From assembly GCA_023053685.1 (NCBI GenBank), contig JALIGW010000001.1:229420934-229484933 (forward strand): DNA of 64,000 bases, given 5' to 3'. Numbering within the stretch: position 1 is the first letter of the stretch; each line of letters begins with the position of its first letter. The translations under genes were made by a program, and so were the position numbers. Source of the stretch: Diadophis punctatus similis. Lineage: Eukaryota; Chordata; Lepidosauria; Squamata; Dipsadidae. This document shows, one piece after another, positions 1-58,953 of the stretch. The notes under the pieces are model-generated. The model was given only the letters and a program-made list of their open reading frames with translations. It made no database searches and was not told the DNA's origin.

Positions 1-169
1 GTACATCCTAAGTCACAATCTTCTACAAGATATTGAATATATACATGAAGACGAGTGTGCAGTAGAGGGGAAGATTTAGATTTGTCTTGGGAAGACTTCA
101 GCCCTACTCTACTCTTATCCATGGAAGCTCATCGGGTGACATTACTCTTTCTCACCGCAACTGGTTTGC

Positions 170-660
170 TGAACCAATAGAGACGGCTGGCTGGCCACGC
201 CCCTGAACCAGTCCCCCGGTCGCCGCTCGCTCGCCCTGTCCCGCCCCTCTCAGCCCACCACATGTGCAGCCCCGGGACATCCGCTTGCCATCCCGGAGCG
301 CCGCTGACAACGCCACTCTCAGCCCCAGAACAGCAGCAGCAGCTTCACTAAGCATGGCAGGGCTGCGGCCCGCAGGGAAGGGAGTAGGGGAGGCAGGCTT
401 ACCAAATACGTCGGGCGGAGGATCTAGAAGGTAAGGCCGACACTGGCAGTGGGGGGGGGAAGACCCGCTGTGCTCGTCCGAGGAGCCGCTTTGGAGGGAC
501 ATAGTGAGGCTCACTTGCCTTTTGGGCCTGGCGCGCCTGGCTTCCGCGGGGCCTTTGTCTGACTGCCACCCGCTTGCCTTCCCCTCTGCCTCAGGTCCTG
601 CTCCCCGCATCCAGTCCATGACAGGAGACATGCTGCTGCCAGGCCGGGTCGCCCTGTCTC
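170..660. promoter_or_regulatory. CpG- and GC-rich island inside AP2A2 intron 2
   Basis: This is a GC-rich block in an otherwise AT-rich intron. It has a CCAAT box (about 173-178), several CCCGCCC/CACGCCC GC boxes and many CpGs. It runs into a GAAA microsatellite and a transposon end. It may be a captured or relocated promoter fragment. No AP2A2 exon 1 sequence is recognised in it. Confidence 0.45.
403..502 (-). CDS. Candidate first-exon fragment, unidentified
   Basis: On the minus strand, an ATG at 502 opens 33 codons beginning MSLQSGSSDEHSGSS and ending LLDPPPDVF, then one base before gtaagc, a good donor. The composition looks like a real N-terminal exon rather than microsatellite noise. 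I do not recognise the gene, and no second exon is visible to the left. It may be a captured gene fragment. Confidence 0.3.
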
Positions 661-670
661 CTAGAGCACA

Positions 671-795
671 TTCTTCCTTCTGCCACCGAGAGAAAGAAAG
701 AAAGGAAGGAAAGAGAGAGAGAGAGAGAGAGAAAAGAGAGACAGAGAAGAAAAAAAGAAAAAGAGAGAAAAAGAGAGAAAGAGAAAGAAAGAAAG

Positions 796-862
<67 letters not shown>

Positions 863-863
863 A
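671..863. repeat. GAAA/GA-rich microsatellite
   Basis: This is an impure AG-rich tract resolving into about 20 perfect GAAA units. Open frames across it are repeat artefacts. Confidence 0.95.
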
Positions 864-865
864 AA

Positions 866-1034
866 ACCTTATGACCACAATTGAGCCCAAAATTTTGGTT
901 GCTAAGCAAGAGCATTGTTAAGTGAGTTTCACCACATTTTACAAGTTGGGCACGCCCACCCGATCACATGACCGCCATGTCCACCAAGCCACGCCCACAG
1001 AACCGGTAGGGAAAATTTTTAGATTTCACCACTG
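866..1034. mobile_element. TIR element end fused to a GAAA-adjacent module
   Basis: This contains the TTATGACCACAATTGAGCCC module typical of the TA-type TIR family below. It ends in GAACCGGTAGGG...TTTCACCACTG, a hAT-like terminus. The partner terminus is not found to the left within the window. The same module follows a GAAA tract at 61343. Confidence 0.6.
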
Positions 1035-2800
1035 ATATAAATCTGTCAAACCAAATGCTGTTCTTTGTTTTCACCAAATGGAGCCATAAATCCTGACCTC
1101 TACCCCTCATCCTGGCTTTGGTCAATCAAGATTTGCACAGGATGCTTTTTAATGGGATGGAGAAAGTGTAGGATAGGCTGGTTAGTTGTGGCACATTTTG
1201 GCTATGTACCACAATTATAGTCAAAGGCCAGTTTTACCTAAATATGTTCACATTACTCTGTACAAACTAGGGTGTCTAAAGATTTCTTGCGAGCCAATTT
1301 ATTGTAGTCTGTATCCCATCAATTAGCGGGTTCATGTGTTATGCTGACACACTCAGAATGTCCAAGGATACCCTGCCTCTCAGTTCACTCTCTTCTGCTT
1401 GAAGAGCATCATTATTAATTTTATATTTTATTATCCTTAGCTACTTCAGGATGTAATCTCAATTCTGATGTTTCAAATGAAAGACCATGATGTAACAATT
1501 AACTTACAAGATGAAAGATGTAGATATGCTTATTAGTCACAATACAATATAAGCCCTACATGGTAGACCAGGTTAATACACCAATACCATGTAGATCAGT
1601 ACTACTTTAATTATAACAGCTATTGTAAAAGAATCTTGCAAATATGAGTGTGCTTCCTCTGAACTATGACAGAGATTTGCTGAGAGGTTTTTTCAAGTTA
1701 CTTTCTTGGCCTCTCTTATCTGACCATTTTCAATAGCAGCAGTTCTTCCGGTCCTTCAAGGCCATTCCTTGTTCCCTCTACATAGATTTTAGCCCTAGCT
1801 CCTAAAATTTTGTGTGTTTAGACCAGAGTTGTTGTAATAAACAAGATTATAAAAGAGAAGAAAGATGTTAGTCTAGGTTTTAGCTGAGGTCCATTGCAAC
1901 CACTCAAATCTTCCCTGCTAAAGCGAGTGTTAGAACCATACATTTCTAGCATGTTTTATCCCCAAGAGGGCTTCTCCATCTCCACCCATCAATGTCCACT
2001 GTAATCATCACCGAGAAAGGAGGAAAGTCACTGAAGAATACTGCTCCCTGCTCCCAAGCTTCACAACAGCTCCAGGAGAATATAATGTTGATTGATATAA
2101 AAGACTGCTGAGAGGTGCCTGACCAGGATATTTGCACTCCATCTATCCCATACTAAATGTCAACAAAATGTTGTTTTGTTCTCCCATCCAGTCCTAAATC
2201 TTGACTGAAAAGGTCCCGATAATCTGTTTTATCCAGAGTTCTCTATAAATATAGTCCAGCCACCTTGACAATACCCCCTGACAGAAGGGAAGCTAAAAAA
2301 TAATTACGAAGGTAGCCTGAACAATGAATATCTTACTTTAGAAATCACTTTTTTTCTATTGATACAGGCCAGTTTGTGATTTCTTGGCTTGATATCAGCC
2401 ATGTTGTACCCTAGAGACTGGCAGTTGCCAAGGAGAATGAATATTTTTAGGCCTTGTCTATACTGTCTTACCAGTTGCGTTCCACATCGCCAGATGCTTG
2501 TTCATCCAAACAGCCAAATGTGATTTAGAATCCATTATGTCTCTTCAAGGAAAATAATGCCAAGAGGCAAACTTGTTCTTATTTGTAGGTTACTGAATTA
2601 CTAACAGTGCCATTTTTGTATAAATAGAACAGCCATTTTTGAAGCTCTGTGTAAGATGTGAAGAAATCTAAGATGGCTACTTGTGTTGTCGATCTGCATT
2701 CATTAGACTGAATCATACTTTTTTGTCTAGATTAATAGATCAGTGCATTTTTTCTAGATGAATAGATTAAAGCACCTTTAGGCCAGCCTCTTCTGATCTT
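1035..2800. other. AP2A2 intron 2 sequence without recognised features
   Basis: AT-rich unique-looking sequence. I see no splice-flanked coding segment, and no match to AP2A2 exon 2. Confidence 0.5.
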
Positions 2801-2809
2801 TATGATGCT

Positions 2810-3215
2810 CTTTAACAACCACAGGAAGACCTCGCATTTCTGACTATCCTGATTAGCAACCGTTTGTAGTTACAACAGTGCCAAAATAGTAAATTTAGCA
2901 TTCCCATGGCCATGTAATTAACATTTGGGGACTTCGCAACCAGGAGGTGCTTATAACTGTCATAGCATCCTGTGAGTGCATGATTGCCATTTGCACACTT
3001 CATAGCCAACTTCCAATAAGCAGACAGTCAAGAATAAATGTCAATAAAAGTCTCAATAACATGATGTCTTGTTTAATGACCATAAGAGATTTGCTTAACA
3101 ACTACAGCAGAAACAACATCAGTTTGGGGTGGTCAGATGATTTTCCTCTTAATGGCCATGTCACTTAGTAAAAATGTTTCTGGTCTCAATGATGGTTGTT
3201 GTTAAGCAAGGAATA
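2810..3215. mobile_element. Decayed TIR element, TA-type snake family
   Basis: The ends resemble AACAACCACAGGAAGACCTCGC and TGGTTGTTGTTAAGCAAGG. The interior phrase CTTCCAATAAGCAGAC is shared with the copy at 62855. It is diverged, and the termini are approximate. Confidence 0.5.
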
Positions 3216-3232
3216 TCTTTATTGTTTATGGA

Positions 3233-3647
3233 ATCGGCCAACTCACCACGGCCAACATGCTGTGGGACAATTCAACAAATACAGAAAAATAGAAAAATAA
3301 AGTCAATCCAGAAATAGAAGAGTTCCAATAATTTTGGCAAAAACGTGGGCACCGATGATAAAAGTAATTGAGTGAAACGATTAATACAATGTTGACTTGT
3401 CCTGTGATGAATTATCCTACAGCAGGGCTGTCAAACTCCTGGCCTGTGGGCCGGATGCGTCACTCGCTGGTCACGCCCACGCCCGGTTTAGCGAAGGGGA
3501 AAAAAGTCCCGATACATCACATGACACCTCCGTGACGACATGAGTTTGACACCTTTGTCCTACAGCGAGTTGGCTGTGGCAAATTGGCCGTGGCAAGTTG
3601 TCCGTGGTGAATTGGCTGCAGCGAGTTGGGCATTGCATTATCCTAGG
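3233..3647. mobile_element. Inverted-repeat element interrupted by a hAT copy
   Basis: The left arm near 3233-3275 (GGCCAACTCACCACGGCCAAC) and the right arm 3560-3640 (repeated GAGTTGGC.GTGGCAA) are imperfect reverse complements. The 3423-3557 element sits between them. Confidence 0.5.
3423..3557. mobile_element. hAT-type MITE (GGGGTGTCAAACTC family)
   Basis: The termini are CAGGGCTGTCAAACTC and GAGTTTGACACCTTTG, flanked by a perfect 8-bp duplication TCCTACAG at 3415-3422 and 3558-3565. Confidence 0.85.
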
Positions 3648-3655
3648 GTCTAGGC

Positions 3656-4064
3656 CCGTGATGGCAAACCTATGGCACGCGTGCCACAGGTGGCACACAC
3701 AGAGCCATATCTGCCAGCACACGAGCCGTTGCTCCAGCTGATTTTTGGCTTGCGCTGAGGCTCTGGGAGGCCGTTTTTGACCTCCGGAGGAGCCTGGGGA
3801 GGCCGTTTTCGCCCTCCCCAGGCTCCAAGAAAGCCTCTGGTGCCTGGGGAGGGTGAAAAACGGGCCTACCAGGCCCACTGGAAGTCGGGAAACGGGAGCA
3901 GGGGGCGTCATGCGTGGGGGGCGGAGCAGTGGAGGGGGGTCACACGCGCATGCGTGGTGGTGGAGAGCATTGAATTATGGGTGTGGGCATGCACGCGTGT
4001 CTGTGCGATAGCACATGGGCGCGTGCTTTTGGCACCTGAGGGGAAAAAAGGTTCGCCATCACTG
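3656..4064. mobile_element. hAT-type MITE (GTGATGGCGAACC family)
   Basis: The termini are CCGTGATGGCAAACC and GGTTCGCCATCACTG, with a slightly decayed 8-bp duplication (GTCTAGGC / GCTTAGGC). It is the same family as 18027-18446. Confidence 0.8.
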
Positions 4065-4072
4065 GCTTAGGC

Positions 4073-4947
4073 CCTATTGTTTATGCATTTTTTGTGTGCT
4101 GCTATGATTAGTGCTAGGAGTTCCACTTCATCAGTCTTAACCACCTTCCCTCTCTTTACTACTATCCAGCAATAGTTCTCTAGTCCGAATGACATCCATG
4201 TATATTGCCAAGCTTCCTTTGAAAGTGCTCTTCACTTTTACAGCTTTAGTTTGTGACGTTAACAGTATATTTATGTGGTTCTGGGTAACATATAGAATTG
4301 TAACATTAATAGCTGATTGATCCAGTATATAAATTGAAATGATGCGTTCATAAGTAATACAAGGAAAAATGACATCAAATGCATTTCACAAATATGCTTT
4401 TCTCTAAGGATGGCAAGTCCTGTAATACATAAGAATTCAGTATTTGTTTTAATAGTGGTTCCATGAAAGCCTGTTACTTATGCAATGTACAAGATGACTT
4501 TTGAGTTTGATATACAGTATGTGCTAGTTAAAGAAAGTATTGTATTTATGTATATGTAAGTACAACTTAAATTTTTAATCAAATACAAATTTCAATCAGT
4601 TTTATGGAAGACTTTGTTTTAAATTAGCTTTGGTTCCCTGCTGATTAAGTTTATTTCTTATCTGGTTAATTTCAAGTAAATATGAATAAACCGTCTTAAC
4701 AAGTTTTCTCCCCCTACAGAGTTGTCACATAGTAATCTATAAATTATGATCTATTGTCATTATTGAAATTATAGTTCACTCTCTGACAGGAATTCAGCAG
4801 GCTTGTAGCTGCAATTTTCACGGTGTATATTGTGGAGCTGGTTCAATACTATGAGAAGACATGATGGAATGTCTAATATATTTAAAAAGCCATACAGCAT
4901 TTGTGTTTGGTTTAAGTGTTTATGGCTTCTATTTAATTACTCATTAG
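4073..4947. other. AP2A2 intron 2, end
   Basis: AT-rich intron. Nothing recognised apart from the pyrimidine tract leading to the exon at 4948. Confidence 0.5.
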
Positions 4948-52100
<47,153 letters not shown>

Positions 52101-52270
52101 ATCTTAACTCAAGACCAGCTTTGATTCTTTATTTCTGCCTGTTTTTCTTGTCCTGCTCCAGGAATGTCCCTGTGCACCAGTGTCTGCATAAATAACTGCC
52201 ATCACATTCACATTCCTGCCTTAAAGGACCTGTCCCTCTTATGTGAATAAAAGATGTGTGTAAATGTAAA
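52101..52270 (+). other. AP2A2: AP2A2 3' UTR (proximal form)
   Basis: This is the sequence after the AP2A2 stop up to the expected cleavage zone of the first AATAAA (52246-52251), which is followed by a GT-rich tract. Other AATAAA hexamers at 52818 and 53330 could give longer 3' UTRs. Transcript ends cannot be fixed from sequence alone. Confidence 0.6.
52246..52251 (+). terminator. AP2A2: AP2A2 proximal polyadenylation signal AATAAA
   Basis: This is a canonical hexamer 146 bases after the stop codon, followed within 15 bases by GT-rich sequence as expected for a cleavage and polyadenylation site. Confidence 0.6.
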
Positions 52271-54839
52271 GTTACCTAAATGTGAAAGTATTTCTGGCAC
52301 AAGGAGGCCAGGAGGCATTGTGTTTGTCACCTCAACTATTTCAGGCATTTTGTCAGGAGTTGGTCTTATGATGACTTACTTTGGTTAACAATGATCTAAA
52401 TGAAAGGTGTTTGCATTTTCCCCCTGTAAATTCCAGTGTAAATTGCTAGTAACATTGTGGTCACTTCTCTTATCCTTGCATTGCCCCAGCAGTAATCAGC
52501 AAAGTTCTATTTGATGAGACCGTGCAGTAGCTATCTTGTCACTGTACTCTTTGTCAATCTTAGGCAGATCAACTTTTGAGAATGTTCAAAATGCATCAAT
52601 GTGATGTGATGGAAAGTCAGGAATGTTGTAATGAATCTCACAGGTGTTGGCTTTTTCAAAATAGGCTATGGGCATTGACCTTGAATACAGTACACAGAGG
52701 CATTAGGATATTATTTCCCCCCTACCTCAAGCAATTTGTTTTAAACAGTTTTAATTCACCCTTTCACTTCCTCCAAATAATGAATTACCAAAGAGTAAAA
52801 TTCTCATCAAACACTGGAATAAAGAATCAGAATTATTAGATTCACTATTTCTAGAGAACTCTAGTTAATCCATTGTTCACTTGGAGTGTAAAGTTTTTTT
52901 AAAAAATCACATGGAGCTTCACTAAAAATTTCCCAGAGAATCTATGTTTCTATATTCTCTAGCCCTGGCTGTTATTATTGATAAGGCAATTTCGATGTAA
53001 TAATTTTGTTAGCATATGGGTGGGTCACACAGATACAGAAGTCTAGTATATTCAGGTCCTAAGTAAATCATTAGCTTTTGAAAGTATAATGGTCTGATAA
53101 TTGCTTTTTTGACATCACAAAGTTGGGTGCATTATTTTCAAAAAGTCTAGCAATGATATGATCTACTTTGCATGGGATATGCATTTGTAATATATTACAG
53201 AAATTCAGCCTGACATCCTTTTCAGCAAGTAGAAATAAGTTTCAATCACACTTCTCTGAAATGATTCTAAAATGGTTATAACAGTCACTCAGTAAAGCAA
53301 GAAAAAATAAGCAATGGTACCTATATTGCAATAAATGTCCTTGGGAGTTTAATCAGCTTCTTTTTTTTAAAGATAAAATTGCATGTCTAAGCCAGACAGA
53401 ACTATTATCCAGATTCCTCTAATTTGAGTACTGAATTACTGGTTTTTTTGCAAACTTCTTAAGGTAGATTTGTTGGGCTCCACTGAATTAGCACATTTTG
53501 ATAAATGAAATGGCATTAATTTGGTCATGTAATAAAACTAGGATAACTTCCAATATTCTCCTCTCACTGGATAAATTCTAAGAATGATGATCACAAAAAA
53601 CAGGTGAATGCATCCTCATTTTTCACATGGAACTGGAAACCATTAAAACACGGGATAATTAGAAGCTTGTCATATAACATATTAAGAAGATCTGCCATTT
53701 AACTTTTAAAAGGGCAGTTCTGAAGGCACTGTGATTGCATTTATTTAATACCATGGCAAAGCACTGGTGGTCTTTCCTGTGCAGTTGTGAGCAAATGTGA
53801 TTTATCCATAAAAAGATGAAGATTCCAAATCAGCTGTTCATGTGGTTTTTGTTTCCCTAATGGGGAACAGAATTGAAGTACAGGTATATACAATTTAACT
53901 TTATTGGGATAAGTTACTTGATTACCAAAGTTATATATCCTCTTTATCAACCAGAAATAATACTTTTTGTGGCTAAAACAGTATTAGTAATCCAAGTGCA
54001 GTATTTGTTATTGACTTGTGAAAGATTCCTCAACTGGAAGATGAAATGCTGTAAACTTAGGTCTACACTCCGGTATCTATGTATAACCATTTCAGTATAT
54101 GAAAAGTGGATTTTCAGCTTATATGGTCAACTTTCATTATAAGTGTATGAATCTGAAAATACATAACTCTAATCATGTTACCTTTAGCAGAAAAAATAAA
54201 TGGCTAGAAGACTAAAATTATGTTTCCTCGCTCTCAATTTTAAGAACTTTCAATGCGTCTATTTTTTAAAAAAAGAAATCTCTTTTCACACCAATGCAAA
54301 ATTACAGCTGCCTGTTGTTTAGCTGGAGTTGGTCTTTATACCCACTGAGTTCTCCCCAAGAACCTAAGGTGTTGTAATAGATCAGTGTGGTGTATGTGTA
54401 TCATTATTATTACGGTTGGTCACACAGATGTTTAGACTGGGTTTGACATTTTTATCCACCTATTGAGTCCTTCTCAAGGATTTGGGAAAGGCAGGTATTA
54501 TTTGATGGTGTTAAAAGTATTGTTGCAGGATGTAAACTGTAGCAAGTAAAGCTGCCTTTTGCAATTGATGGTTATTTTGTCAATGCCAAAGGTAGTGCTT
54601 CAGACATTTTGGGATTGAGCTCAAGTTGCTATTACTATTGATACTATCTTTGCTTTTCCCACAGTTGTACTACTTTTATTTGTAGGTCTTTATATTTTAT
54701 AATTTTCTCCAGTTCTTTTTCTGTTTTGCTGTCCTTGATATACTTTTTTGTCTTATCAAATGTTGTTAAGTCTGGGGTGTCATGTGACAGGTGCTTATTT
54801 GTTTGAATTCTGAAGCACTTTACCTTCTTCATTTTCTAT
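52271..54839. other. Region downstream of AP2A2
   Basis: AT-rich with AATAAA at 52818 and 53330, which may serve a long AP2A2 3' UTR. No gene or element recognised. Confidence 0.4.
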
Positions 54840-55502
54840 TACAGGTAGTCCTCAAGTTATGATGATAACGGAGTCTGCCCGTAATAGCTGCAAGTTATGG
54901 TCATTAAGCAAGGCACCACTTTGGGGTCCCCACAAGCTTTGGGCTGGCTTCCCCCCCCCAATACATGGTCTTCGTGGGTTTTTTACCTACTCCCAACCCA
55001 GCCACTCAGTTATCCAGGGGAGCTGTAGGCTGGCTCAAAGGCTAGTGGGGTATGAAAAACTGTTGCAGCTTGCAAGACTCAATCTGCTCCTCAGTCAGCT
55101 CCAGAACCCAGTAGCATCCTCTTTACCTTTTAGCTTCTGATAGAGATGCCCGGTTGATGTGTGAGGCTCAGATTTCCTACAGAGGCAGCCTTGTGCCATT
55201 CAGCATTTGCTCATGTGTATGCAAAGATGAACAGGTCACCAAACTCTGGTACATATTCCTGTTTTGGAAGCATGCACACTCAGATTATCACAATATAGAT
55301 AGTTCCCAGTGATCAGAATTGGAACCAGCCACATGGTCGTTAATGCCATTGTTAAGTGAAACCACAACTGTGCTTAATGATACTTCAACTTTCCTTCACT
55401 TCACAGACCTGCAAAGCTCTGCAGGAATGGCAGAGGATTGGTCATAAACTCATTTTTTTCATCAGTGTCTTAATTGTGAATGATTGCAAGGACTACCTGT
55501 TA
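54840..55502 (+). mobile_element. TA-type TIR element, diverged, expanded interior
   Basis: The termini are TACAGGTAGTCCTCAAGTTATG and AATGATTGCAAGGACTACCTGTTA. The interior has TTGTTAAGTGAAACCACAAC. It is about 660 bp, longer than the 378-bp copy at 40032. Confidence 0.65.
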
Positions 55503-55548
55503 ATTATTCTTGGAAACCGATCCTGACTTGGAATTCATTTTTTAGAGC

Positions 55549-55635
55549 AGGGGTGTCAAACTGGCGGCCCGCGGGCTGGATGCGTCATGCTCACATCATG
55601 TGATGGCAACATGACGCGGCAAGTTTGACCCCGTG
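55549..55635. mobile_element. Short hAT-type MITE (GGGGTGTCAAACT family)
   Basis: The termini are CAGGGGTGTCAAACT and AAGTTTGACCCCGTG, with flanks TTTTAGAG / TTTAAGAG. At 87 bp it is a deletion derivative. Confidence 0.75.
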
Positions 55636-55769
55636 TTTAAGAGGAATACAGACCAAAATTTCTATCTCAAGTTTTATCATATATTTAATCTGCCCAAATG
55701 GTCCTCTTCAATAGCTTACCAGGTAGGGAGAAGTAAGAAAAGTACGCTCTCTTTATTCTCTGGTTTTAA

Positions 55770-56098
55770 GGTAATGGTAAAGGTTCCCCTCGCACATACG
55801 TGCTAGTCGTTCCCGACTCTAGGGGGCGGTGCTCATCTCCGTTTCTAAGCCGAAGAGCCAGCGCTGTCCGAAGACGTCTCGGTGGTCATGTGGCCGGCAT
55901 GACTAAACGGCGAAGGCGCACAAAACGCTGTTACCTTCCCACCAAAGGTGGTCCCTATTTTTCTACTTGCATTTTTACATGCTTTCAAACTGCTAGGTTG
56001 GCAGAAGCTGGGGCAAGTAACGGGAGCTCACTCTGTTACGTGGCGCTAGAGATTCGAACCGCCGAAGTGCCGACCTTTCTGATCGACCTGTGGTTTTA
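55770..56098 (-). mobile_element. tRNA-derived SINE (GACTCTAGGGGGCGGTGCTC family), antisense
   Basis: On the minus strand the tRNA-like head ends in GGTTCGAATCTC (box B). The body includes GCGCCTTCGCCGTTTAGTC and the tail runs to ACCATTACC. The same family enters the window's right edge at 63946. Confidence 0.8.
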
Positions 56099-56099
56099 C

Positions 56100-57459
56100 C
56101 TGTCATTAATTTCAGCCTCATCCAGTGGCAAAGATGCATTTTTTATTTTACAAATTATCTTGATATAACATAATACAGATCTTGGTTAACCTTGAAAGAA
56201 ATAAAGTGGGAATTTAGGCTTGGTTTAATAGTGTTATGGACATGCTAAGAACTTGATTACTTTCAACTAATTTGAATATAATTTGGCTGTATTACTGGTT
56301 TTATAGAAAGAACATGGCTTATGTGTTCAACTCACATCTTCCATTTGATTAATGATGTTGCTTTAATATGTTCCTATACAATTGGCTTTCCACAGTATAT
56401 TCCCATGGAATGCTTTTGTATACATACAGTGCATGACCTTCCATAATCAAGCTGTTTCTGAGAGTTTCATCCAGAAATTCCTGGTATAGACTTTTCAGAA
56501 ATACTCCATTCAATTCCATTCCATTCTATTCCTTTTCTTTTTGTGTGTGTTCCTCTTCGCCAAAGATTTGATTCCCACAAATGGTACTAAACTTAATTAT
56601 ACTAGCTGGATATCCTTGATTATTTTAATATGTGTTTTCTTGCAGGGAGGAAGGTGTTTGTTCAATTACAAAGGTTCAATTACTTCTGTAAGTCTTCTCT
56701 GTCGATATGTTGCTCTGCATCACGAAAGATTCCATTTTGACAACACAAAAATGGGCATTTGAAGAATGAATTTTCCATTAGATTATAAGATTAGGAAGGT
56801 ATAACATCTCTCAGTTATTCACCATTAGAAACTAAAAAGCCAGCTAATATCTTTATTAAAACAGTAAAATTTTTTACACAGGTAGATATTAATTTGATGA
56901 AAGCCTTATAAATAAGGCAAAAATTCATTTCATTTTCCTATCTCCCAAATAATGAATAAATTAACATAATTTGTTATCAGCACTGCTCTTAAAAGAGTAG
57001 CTGCCTTCTCAGTGTTTGGACAAATTAATGTAAACAAAGGGACTCTTAACTCCAGACTTTAGGTATAATGTAAATAGCAACTGATGATTTATTTTAAATA
57101 TTGCTTCAGGGTTGATCCTGGTAAATTTGGCTAGTGTACACATCCCTCTACTTTGCATACACATTCACCAAATATAAGGATATGTGTAAAAAGTGGTTCA
57201 TTCGGGTTATCTGGATTGGGGCATGGCATCTCTATTTCCTTCTTGTAGGAAGTTTGTGGTGCGCAGCACTTGCATAGTTTTTCTATCCTTGCATTCTTCT
57301 GCCTGTGAATAAGAAAAGTCTTATTTTTGATGAAGTATGCATGTGTTTACCAAGTTAATTAATTTAAAAATACAGAAATTGTTTCCTTGGATATTGTAAA
57401 TGTAAGAAATGGTTAATAATTAACACTAATACTATTGGCTAATTGCATTTAGACATATA
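56100..57459. other. Intergenic sequence
   Basis: Nothing recognised. A short CATTC-type run lies near 56507-56532. Confidence 0.4.
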
Positions 57460-57664
57460 TCACTTCATAGTGCTTTACAGCCATCTCTAAGTGGTTTACA
57501 GAGTCATCATATTGCCCACAACAATCTGGGTCCTCTTTTTATCAACTTCAGAAGGATAGAAGGCTGAGTCAACCTTGAGCCAGCCAGGATCAAACTCCTG
57601 GCAGTGGAATGCAGAGTTAGCCTACAATACTGCATTCTAACCACTGTACCACCACAGCTCCAAG
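57460..57664 (-). mobile_element. tRNA-derived SINE (antisense), older copy
   Basis: It shows the same CTTCATAGTGCTTTACAGCC, GGTTTACAGAG and GGCTGAGTCAACCTTGAGCC string as 33689, with a more decayed tRNA-like head (ACCACTGTACCACCACAGC). Confidence 0.75.
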
Positions 57665-58837
57665 TAGGTCAACAGGCAAATAATTTGATATATTGTATGA
57701 CTTTCTGTACATAAAAATACCCTAAACTTAGGAAATACATCATGTCAGTGAGAATTCTTAACATATTTTATGTAAAATATGTAGTGTGTTTGTGTGTGTG
57801 TGTGTGTCCCTATGTGACAGATTTTTGAAAAATGTCTAAAAAACGGTTCTAAAAGTTTTAATCAATCGTTATGAAAGGGAAACATACTTTTACATTTTTC
57901 TGAGTACTATGTGGAATATCACACATGCTTACACTACATTCATACTATTTCCTTCCAGTGATCCAGTCAGCTTTTTAAAAGTAGCTAAACAATATTATAC
58001 CAAATTACTATACCAAATTATACCAAATGGAAAACTAATTCTGTATACCAAGTGAGAAATCAAATAGGTTCCTAACCAACCTAGCTGACAACTTTGTTGT
58101 CCAAAAGGTAGAGGAGGGAACTAGAGGGACAGCCATACTGGACTTAATACAAACAGAGAAGAAGTCATAGAGGGAGCTGAAACTGCAGGAATCTTGGGGG
58201 AGAGTGACCACGTCATACTAGAATTCAATATAACGCAAACACAAACAATAGAACACAACGATACCAAAGTCTTGGATTTTAAAGCTGATTTTGATAAACT
58301 CAGAGAGAAATTGGGAAAAATTCCTTGGATGAAAGTCCTAAATGGAAAAACAACTCAAGAATCTTGGGAAACTGAAAAATATTATCATAAAAGCCCAGAC
58401 CAGCACAATACCGATGAGAAAGAAAAACAAGAAATCCAAGAAGAAACCAACATGGCTGCACAAAGATCTCTCTCACAAATTGAATGAAAAAAGAACAAGT
58501 ACAAAAAATGGAAAGAGGAACACATAACTAAGGCAGAATATCAGCAGATAGTCAGAATCTGTAAAGACGAAGTAAGGAAAGCAAAGGCCCAGAATGAACA
58601 AAGACTTGCAACAAAAGTCAAAGATAATAAAAAAAGTTTCTTCCAACATATAAACAACAAGAAAATAATCAAGGAAACAGTTGGTCCACTAAAGAGAGAA
58701 GATGGCAAGGAAGCAACAGGCAACAATGCTTAACTCATTCTTTGCATCAGTCTTCACACAAAAAGAAACTATAGCCCAACCTACCAGAAATATAACTGCA
58801 AAAACAGACTGGAAACTAAAGTTAAAATGGGTTTCCT

Positions 58838-58903
58838 GCCTAAGCAGGGGGTTGGACTAGAAGACCTCGAGGTCCCTTCCAACTCTGTTGTTGTTATCAT
58901 CAC

Positions 58904-58951
<48 letters not shown>

Positions 58952-58953
58952 TA
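58838..58953 (+). mobile_element. CR1 3'-end fragment with ATC microsatellite tail, nested
   Basis: AGGGGGTTGGACTAGAAGACC and TCCCTTCCAACTCTGTTG are the CR1 3' terminus, followed by about 15 ATC units. It sits inside the coding part of the larger CR1 copy. Confidence 0.75.

Noticed and set aside
152..631. A 159-codon minus-strand ORF proposed as a gene
   Set aside because: It crosses a likely splice donor at 402-401 and runs through CpG-rich noncoding DNA. Only the 403-502 portion has exon-like borders.
591..915. Ser/Phe- or Lys/Glu-rich ORFs over the GAAA tract
   Set aside because: They are translations of a microsatellite with no stop in any frame.
1..4947. AP2A2 exons 1 and 2 within the window
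   Set aside because: I looked for sequence encoding the RGLAVFISDIRNC and EAEIKRINKELANIRSKFK segments and saw none, so they should lie upstream.
55770..56098. A functional tRNA gene at the SINE head
   Set aside because: The tRNA-like part is only a promoter relic of a SINE family and lacks a full cloverleaf.
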